10,667 nt of DNA from Thermoplasmatota archaeon. Lineage in GTDB: Archaea > Thermoplasmatota > E2 > DHVEG-1. The stretch is taken from contig JAGXLH010000059.1 of the NCBI GenBank assembly GCA_018334795.1, positions 1 through 10,667 on the forward strand, read 5' to 3'. The notes beneath the pieces were generated by a model, which made no database searches, was not told where the DNA came from, and worked only from the letters and a program-made list of their open reading frames with translations. Position numbers and translations under genes: made by a program. Positions 6,550 to 10,667 of the stretch are shown here, piece by piece (the first letter of the stretch is position 1; the number at the start of each line of letters is the position of its first letter).

Positions 6550-8181
6550 ATGCCTGAGATGGATAAAGATGAAGAACATAAGTTAATGGAGGAAAACCCT
6601 CATCTTAGGAAATATATTGAAAATATTTCGTTGAAAATGAAGAAACCCACGTTTTACACAAAAGTTCCTAGTGAGGAAGGGGATAATAAGTATCCGAATT
6701 TGATTTATCCTACGAAAGGCATTGTTTTTATTCATATGTTTCGAACTCCTGAAATGGAGCAAATCGAGTATCATGCAGTAGAACCAAAACTTACAGATGA
6801 TCAAATCAAAAAACGTGATGCAATCCTTGAACTAATGTATGAACGAGCTCATTTTTATGAAAACATTAAAAGTCCTGAGGATCTAAGAAAAGCAATTGGT
6901 ACTGTATTAGATAAAGTCTCGGTTTTGGATGAATCGGCAACCTCTTTTGATGAGGGAAAAAAGCGTGGGAAGATTAGGATAACAAAAGAAGATAAAATCG
7001 GGATTAAATATGATATTACTAAGGATATTGTTGGTGGAGGTCCTCTTGAACCGTTAATGAGAGATCCAAATATTGAAGATATTCATATTTTAACTGGTGA
7101 AGATGTTCATTTAATTCATAAAGTATTTGATTTGGTTCGGACTAATATTTATATTGATCCAGAGTGGGCTAATACGTTTTCTCAGGATTTCAGTGAAAAA
7201 ATTGGAAGCCCAGTGAGTGATGGTGTTCCTATAGCGGATGGAACACTTCCTGATGGTAGTCGTGTGAACATTATTCATCCTGAAGATGTGAGTATGAAAG
7301 GACCGAGTATGACGGTTCGTAAATTTAGTGAAACACCAATCAGTATTACTCAGATCATTAATTGGGGGACGATGAGTAGTTACACTGCAGCGTATCTATG
7401 GATTGCGATGCAGTATGGACGTAGTTTTTTTGTTTGTGGGGAAACAGCTTCAGGGAAAACAACCACGTGTAATGCAGCGATTCCGTTTATTCCACCGGAT
7501 AGAAAGATTTATTCAGCTGAGAACACGCCTGAAATTCAGGTTCCTCAACCCGTATGGCAGCAATTACTTACGCGTACTACAGGTCCAAAAGAAAGTCATG
7601 TTGATTTAAATGATTTATTAAAAGCAGCGCTTCGGTCTCGACCTAATTATATTATTCCCGGTGAGACTCGAGGGATTGAAGGAAGAGTTGTGTTTCAAGC
7701 GATGCAAACTGGTCATCCTTGTATTACCACGTTTCACGCTGGATCAGTAACAAAGGTTATTCAGCGGTTCACGGGTGATCCGATTCGAATTCCTAAACCG
7801 TTTATGGACAATCTTGATTTTGTGTTGATTCAAATGGCTGTTGATCGGAAAGGAGTGAGATTACGTCGAGTACTTTCCCTTGATGAAATCGAAGGATATA
7901 ATTCAGCAGTAGATGGCGTGATCACTCGGAAAGCATTTGAATGGAATTCAGCATCGGATAAACATATTTTTAAAGCGAATAGGAATAGCTATATTCTCGA
8001 AGAGAAAATCGCGAAAAATGCTGGATATGAAGATCCGACTGAGATTTATAACGAACTTGATTTGCGAAAAAGGATCTTGGATCGGATGGTTGAAGAAAAA
8101 ATATTTGATTATTATGAAGTCGTGCAATTTATTTGGACGTATTTTCGGGAAGGAGTGGATGGTCTTCCAATAACAATATAA
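6550..8181 (+). CDS. flaI: Archaellum motor ATPase FlaI (ArlI), copy 1
   Basis: FlaI is the type II/IV secretion-like hexameric ATPase that powers both assembly and rotation of the archaellum; it docks on FlaJ and FlaH. This copy has 543 residues, normal for the family. The N-terminal domain (about 1-240) carries the FlaI pattern GGGPLEPLMRDPNIEDIHI. The catalytic domain has Walker A GETASGKT (residues 297-304), the Asp-box region AENTPE, the Walker B region PNYIIPGETRG (365-375) and the His box TGHPCITTFHAGS (387-399). All key elements look intact. The C-terminus (ILDRMVEEKIFDYYEVVQF) is also standard. The start ATG 6550 has GAGG at 6539-6542. A second, clearly related flaI follows after 47 bases. 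Confidence 0.95.
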   Translation: MPEMDKDEEHKLMEENPHLRKYIENISLKMKKPTFYTKVPSEEGDNKYPNLIYPTKGIVFIHMFRTPEMEQIEYHAVEPKLTDDQIKKRDAILELMYERAHFYENIKSPEDLRKAIGTVLDKVSVLDESATSFDEGKKRGKIRITKEDKIGIKYDITKDIVGGGPLEPLMRDPNIEDIHILTGEDVHLIHKVFDLVRTNIYIDPEWANTFSQDFSEKIGSPVSDGVPIADGTLPDGSRVNIIHPEDVSMKGPSMTVRKFSETPISITQIINWGTMSSYTAAYLWIAMQYGRSFFVCGETASGKTTTCNAAIPFIPPDRKIYSAENTPEIQVPQPVWQQLLTRTTGPKESHVDLNDLLKAALRSRPNYIIPGETRGIEGRVVFQAMQTGHPCITTFHAGSVTKVIQRFTGDPIRIPKPFMDNLDFVLIQMAVDRKGVRLRRVLSLDEIEGYNSAVDGVITRKAFEWNSASDKHIFKANRNSYILEEKIAKNAGYEDPTEIYNELDLRKRILDRMVEEKIFDYYEVVQFIWTYFREGVDGLPITI

Positions 8182-8216
8182 ATAAAAAAATATGAAAAAA
8201 AATTATGAGTTAAGAT

Positions 8217-8222
8217 GGGGTG
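8217..8222 (+). promoter_or_regulatory. Shine-Dalgarno sequence that decides the flaI copy 2 start
   Basis: GGGGTG ends 6 bases before the in-frame TTG at 8229. The alternative in-frame GTG at 8220 is part of this ribosome binding site, and no other good site lies upstream of it, so TTG 8229 is preferred. Confidence 0.5.
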
Positions 8223-8228
8223 TGCAGA

Positions 8229-9896
8229 TTGGCTGATTCAGAAAAGTTAACCGAGGATGAGATTCAAGAGATTTTAAATAAACATGCTCATCTGAGAACG
8301 TATTTAAAAAATATTGAAGTGAAAATGAAACGGCCTGAGTTTTATAAAAAAGTCCCAAAGTCAAAAGAGGATGAAGAGTTTCCTAATTTTATTTACACTA
8401 CGAAAGGATCAGTTTTTATTCATATTTATCGATTACCTGAAATGGATGAACGCTTGTATCAAGCAATTGAACCGGAATTAGATAAAATCACTAAAAAGAA
8501 ATTCGATGATTTACTTCATCTAATCGTGAAAAAGGCTCCAGATAAGGATAGTGCGGTTTCTGATGATGAATTAAAAGAAATGTTCCTTGAATTAATGGAT
8601 GAAATCATCATTATTGATGAAGATGCTAAAGAGTATGAACCCTTGCAAAAGAAAGGATTGTTTAATAAGAAAAAAATAGCGAAAACGATTAAGGCAACTT
8701 CAGCCCAAAAAGAATCTATGAAATACACGCTTATCAAAGAACAAATCGGTGGTGGACCACTTGAACCATTTATGAGAGATATTTACCTAGAAGATATTCA
8801 TATTATTGCTGGGGAAAACGTTCATGCGATCCATAAAGTCTTTGATATGATCAAAACAAATATTTTGATTCCAAAAGAAGAATCTTTTGTATTTGCTCGG
8901 AAACTAAGTGAAAAAATGGGAGCCGCGGTTAGTGAAGCTCAACCAATTGTTGATGCAACTATGCCTGATGGAAGTCGTGGTAATCTTATTTATCCAGAAT
9001 CCGTGAGTGTCAAAGGACCAAGTATTACTATTCGTAAATTCGCTGAAACTCCAATTAGTATCACTCAGATCATTAATTGGGGAACGATGAGTAGTGGGGT
9101 GGCTGCGTATGCTTGGCTTTCACTTCAATACGGTCGAAGTTTTTTTGTGTGTGGCGAAACAGCTTCTGGGAAAACAACGACAACAAATGCATTAATTCCG
9201 TTTATTCCACCGGATAAAAAGATTTATACTGCTGAAAACACGCCTGAACTTCATGTACCTCATACCGTGTGGCAGCAGTTACTCACGCGAACTGCAGATA
9301 CTGAAGAAGGTAGTGTTGATTTATTTGATTTGTTAAAAGCAGCGCTTCGGTCCCGCCCGGATTACATTATTCCAGGTGAGACTCGGGGTGCTGAGGGAAA
9401 TGTTGTGTTTCAAGCGATGCAAACCGGGCATCCGTGTATTACCACATTTCACGCTGGATCAGTAACAAAGGTTATTCAGCGGTTCACTGGTGATCCGATT
9501 AATGTTCCAAAATCATTTATGGATAATCTTGATTTTGTGTTAATTCAAATGGCAGTGGAACGAAAAGGGCAACGATTACGACGAGTACTTAGTGTTGATG
9601 AAATCGAAGGATATAATAAAGCTGTGGATGGTGTGATGTCTCGGACTGCTTTTGAATGGAAATCTGCTGATGATGTTCATGTGTTTAGAGCTAATAGGAA
9701 TAGTTACATTCTTGAAGAAAGAATAGCGAAAAACGCTGGGTATGAAAATACTGCTGAAATCTATGATGAGTATGATCTTCGAAAGCATATTTTAGATCGT
9801 ATGGTAGAAGAACAAATCTTTGATTATTATGAGGTATGTCAGTTCATTTGGACGTTTTATCGAGAAGGAATTGAAGCATTGCCTATTTCGATTTAA
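8229..9896 (+). CDS. flaI: Archaellum motor ATPase FlaI (ArlI), copy 2
   Basis: This is a second full-length FlaI of 555 residues from TTG 8229 (558 from GTG 8220). TTG gives an N-terminus MADSEKLTEDEI that lines up with copy 1 and has GGGGTG at proper spacing. Walker A GETASGKT is at residues 309-316. The AENTPE, DYIIPGETRG and TGHPCITTFHAGS motifs are all intact, so it should be an active ATPase. By hand count, the C-terminal ~293 residues are about 80% identical to copy 1; the N-terminal half is clearly more divergent. Relative to copy 1 it has extra residues, rich in lysine, at about 135-157 (KKGLFNKKKIAKTIKATS), between the N-terminal region and GGGPLEP. Having two flaI genes with one flaJ is unusual. 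Mixed hexamers or condition-specific motors are possible, but nothing in the sequence decides between them. Confidence 0.93.
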   Translation: MADSEKLTEDEIQEILNKHAHLRTYLKNIEVKMKRPEFYKKVPKSKEDEEFPNFIYTTKGSVFIHIYRLPEMDERLYQAIEPELDKITKKKFDDLLHLIVKKAPDKDSAVSDDELKEMFLELMDEIIIIDEDAKEYEPLQKKGLFNKKKIAKTIKATSAQKESMKYTLIKEQIGGGPLEPFMRDIYLEDIHIIAGENVHAIHKVFDMIKTNILIPKEESFVFARKLSEKMGAAVSEAQPIVDATMPDGSRGNLIYPESVSVKGPSITIRKFAETPISITQIINWGTMSSGVAAYAWLSLQYGRSFFVCGETASGKTTTTNALIPFIPPDKKIYTAENTPELHVPHTVWQQLLTRTADTEEGSVDLFDLLKAALRSRPDYIIPGETRGAEGNVVFQAMQTGHPCITTFHAGSVTKVIQRFTGDPINVPKSFMDNLDFVLIQMAVERKGQRLRRVLSVDEIEGYNKAVDGVMSRTAFEWKSADDVHVFRANRNSYILEERIAKNAGYENTAEIYDEYDLRKHILDRMVEEQIFDYYEVCQFIWTFYREGIEALPISI

Positions 9897-9918
9897 ATTA
9901 TTTTTTGGTTGAGCAGGT

Positions 9919-10667
9919 ATGGCGAAAAAAAAAGAAAAAAAGGATAAAAAGAAACATGAGTTTCTTGATGAAGTCAAAATTTCATATAGACTTCTTGAGG
10001 ATCGTAAAAAGTTTTACACTACGATTCTTCTTCCGCTTATTTTTCTAGGAATTCTTGTTTTAACGCTTCCAATAACGCTTCAATTTATTCTTCCCGTTCC
10101 GGTTTCTTTTCATCCTGCTACTTTTGTTTTTGGTGGTATTGTTCCTATCTTGCTTGGTGTGTTATATCCTTATATTTCTTATAAGAATAGAGAAACTGAG
10201 ATTGATAGTAACATGCATTTTTTTATTACTCATTTACGAGTGCTTGCAATTTCAGATCTTTCATTAAAAGATATTTTGAATGTGCTTGGTGGAAAAAAAG
10301 TGTATAAAAGTCTTGGTGAGGAAATCAAAAAGGTTTCCGTTCTTTCAACGCAATGGCGGTATCCTATGGCTAGCACACTTCATTTCATCGCTCTTCGAAC
10401 TCCTAGTAAGATCCTTAAAGATTTTTTAGATCGGTTCTCTCAAAGTCTTGATAGTGGTGTGGAACACAGAGAATTCGTAGAAACTGAACAAGAAGCAGTG
10501 ATGCAAGATTATAAGACCATGTATGAAACAAGTAATGAAAACATCGTGATTCTTAATGAAGTCTATGTGAGTATGCTGATTGCTATTATTTTTGTGATGA
10601 GTTTTGGTATTGTTCTTCCTATTATTATGGGTGCTGAGAGTATGACCATGTACACCTATCTTTCTTC
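9919..10667 (+). CDS. flaJ: Archaellum membrane platform FlaJ (ArlJ), N-terminal part (partial)
   Basis: The frame is open from ATG 9919 to the right edge, giving 249 codons. FlaJ is the polytopic membrane core of the archaellum motor, related to type IV pilus PilC/GspF platforms, and is the docking site of FlaI. Residues 1-13 are almost all lysine. Membrane segments are visible at about 33-60 and 67-87, and a third at about 216-238 (VSMLIAIIFVMSFGIVLPII). Between them is a cytoplasmic helical domain (about 88-215) with FFITHLRVLAISDLSLKDIL and a PSKILKDFLDRFSQSLDSG segment, typical of FlaJ and T2SF-type domains. The gene starts 22 bases after the flaI copy 2 stop. GGTTGA at 9907-9912 is the likely ribosome binding site. 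The C-terminal half lies beyond the window. Confidence 0.93.
   Translation, partial: MAKKKEKKDKKKHEFLDEVKISYRLLEDRKKFYTTILLPLIFLGILVLTLPITLQFILPVPVSFHPATFVFGGIVPILLGVLYPYISYKNRETEIDSNMHFFITHLRVLAISDLSLKDILNVLGGKKVYKSLGEEIKKVSVLSTQWRYPMASTLHFIALRTPSKILKDFLDRFSQSLDSGVEHREFVETEQEAVMQDYKTMYETSNENIVILNEVYVSMLIAIIFVMSFGIVLPIIMGAESMTMYTYLS

Noticed and set aside
8516..8737. - strand ORFs inside flaI copy 2 (also 9576-9788) and the one across its end (9792-9977)
   Set aside because: They are antisense to strongly conserved FlaI coding sequence or to the flaI-flaJ junction, and show no domain and no codon-level support.

Overview
This window is archaeal, and most of it is one archaellum (archaeal flagellum) gene cluster on the + strand. 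The evidence is the ordered set FlaC, FlaD/E, FlaF, FlaG, FlaH, FlaI, FlaI, FlaJ, together with archaeal-type expression signals: GGTG/GGAGG ribosome binding sites, TATA-like boxes and oligo-T ends. Separate FlaC and FlaD/E genes are typical of Euryarchaeota in the broad sense. The DNA is AT-rich. I cannot name the lineage more precisely from the sequence alone.

Layout. Positions 1-869 (- strand) hold the first 289 codons of a secreted or surface-anchored protein with a DUF2341 domain and the start of a LamG-like domain, cut by the left edge. Positions 870-1122 are non-coding; they hold a likely leaderless promoter for that gene and an oligo-T terminator for the next one. Positions 1123-2901 (- strand) encode an unusual 592-residue cytoplasmic protein: PAS, a very lysine-rich linker, a coiled coil, then a second PAS. 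It is transcribed divergently from the archaellum cluster across a 163-base intergenic region (2902-3064). The cluster then runs to the right edge: flaC (about 3065-3841), flaD/E (3853-4770), flaF (about 4880-5308), flaG (5342-5788), flaH (5816-6538), flaI copy 1 (6550-8181), flaI copy 2 (about 8229-9896) and the first 249 codons of flaJ (9919 onward).

How the genes work together (established knowledge of the family). FlaI is the hexameric ATPase that drives assembly and rotation. FlaH is the RecA-like ATP-binding partner, and FlaJ is the polytopic membrane platform. FlaF and FlaG form the stator-like part outside the membrane. FlaC and FlaD/E form the cytosolic ring that links the motor to the chemotaxis adaptor CheF. 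No archaellin (flaB), FlaE-only gene, prepilin peptidase or che gene is visible in the window.

Points worth attention: (1) two intact tandem flaI genes ahead of a single flaJ; (2) flaF, and probably flaC, appear to start at ATA codons placed at the same distance from a Shine-Dalgarno sequence; (3) flaI copy 2 probably starts at TTG; (4) a short stretch of nearly identical DNA between the flaI copies suggests gene conversion; (5) the divergent, strongly basic double-PAS protein is a candidate sensory or scaffold partner of the acidic FlaC/FlaD proteins, although this link is inferred only from position and charge.
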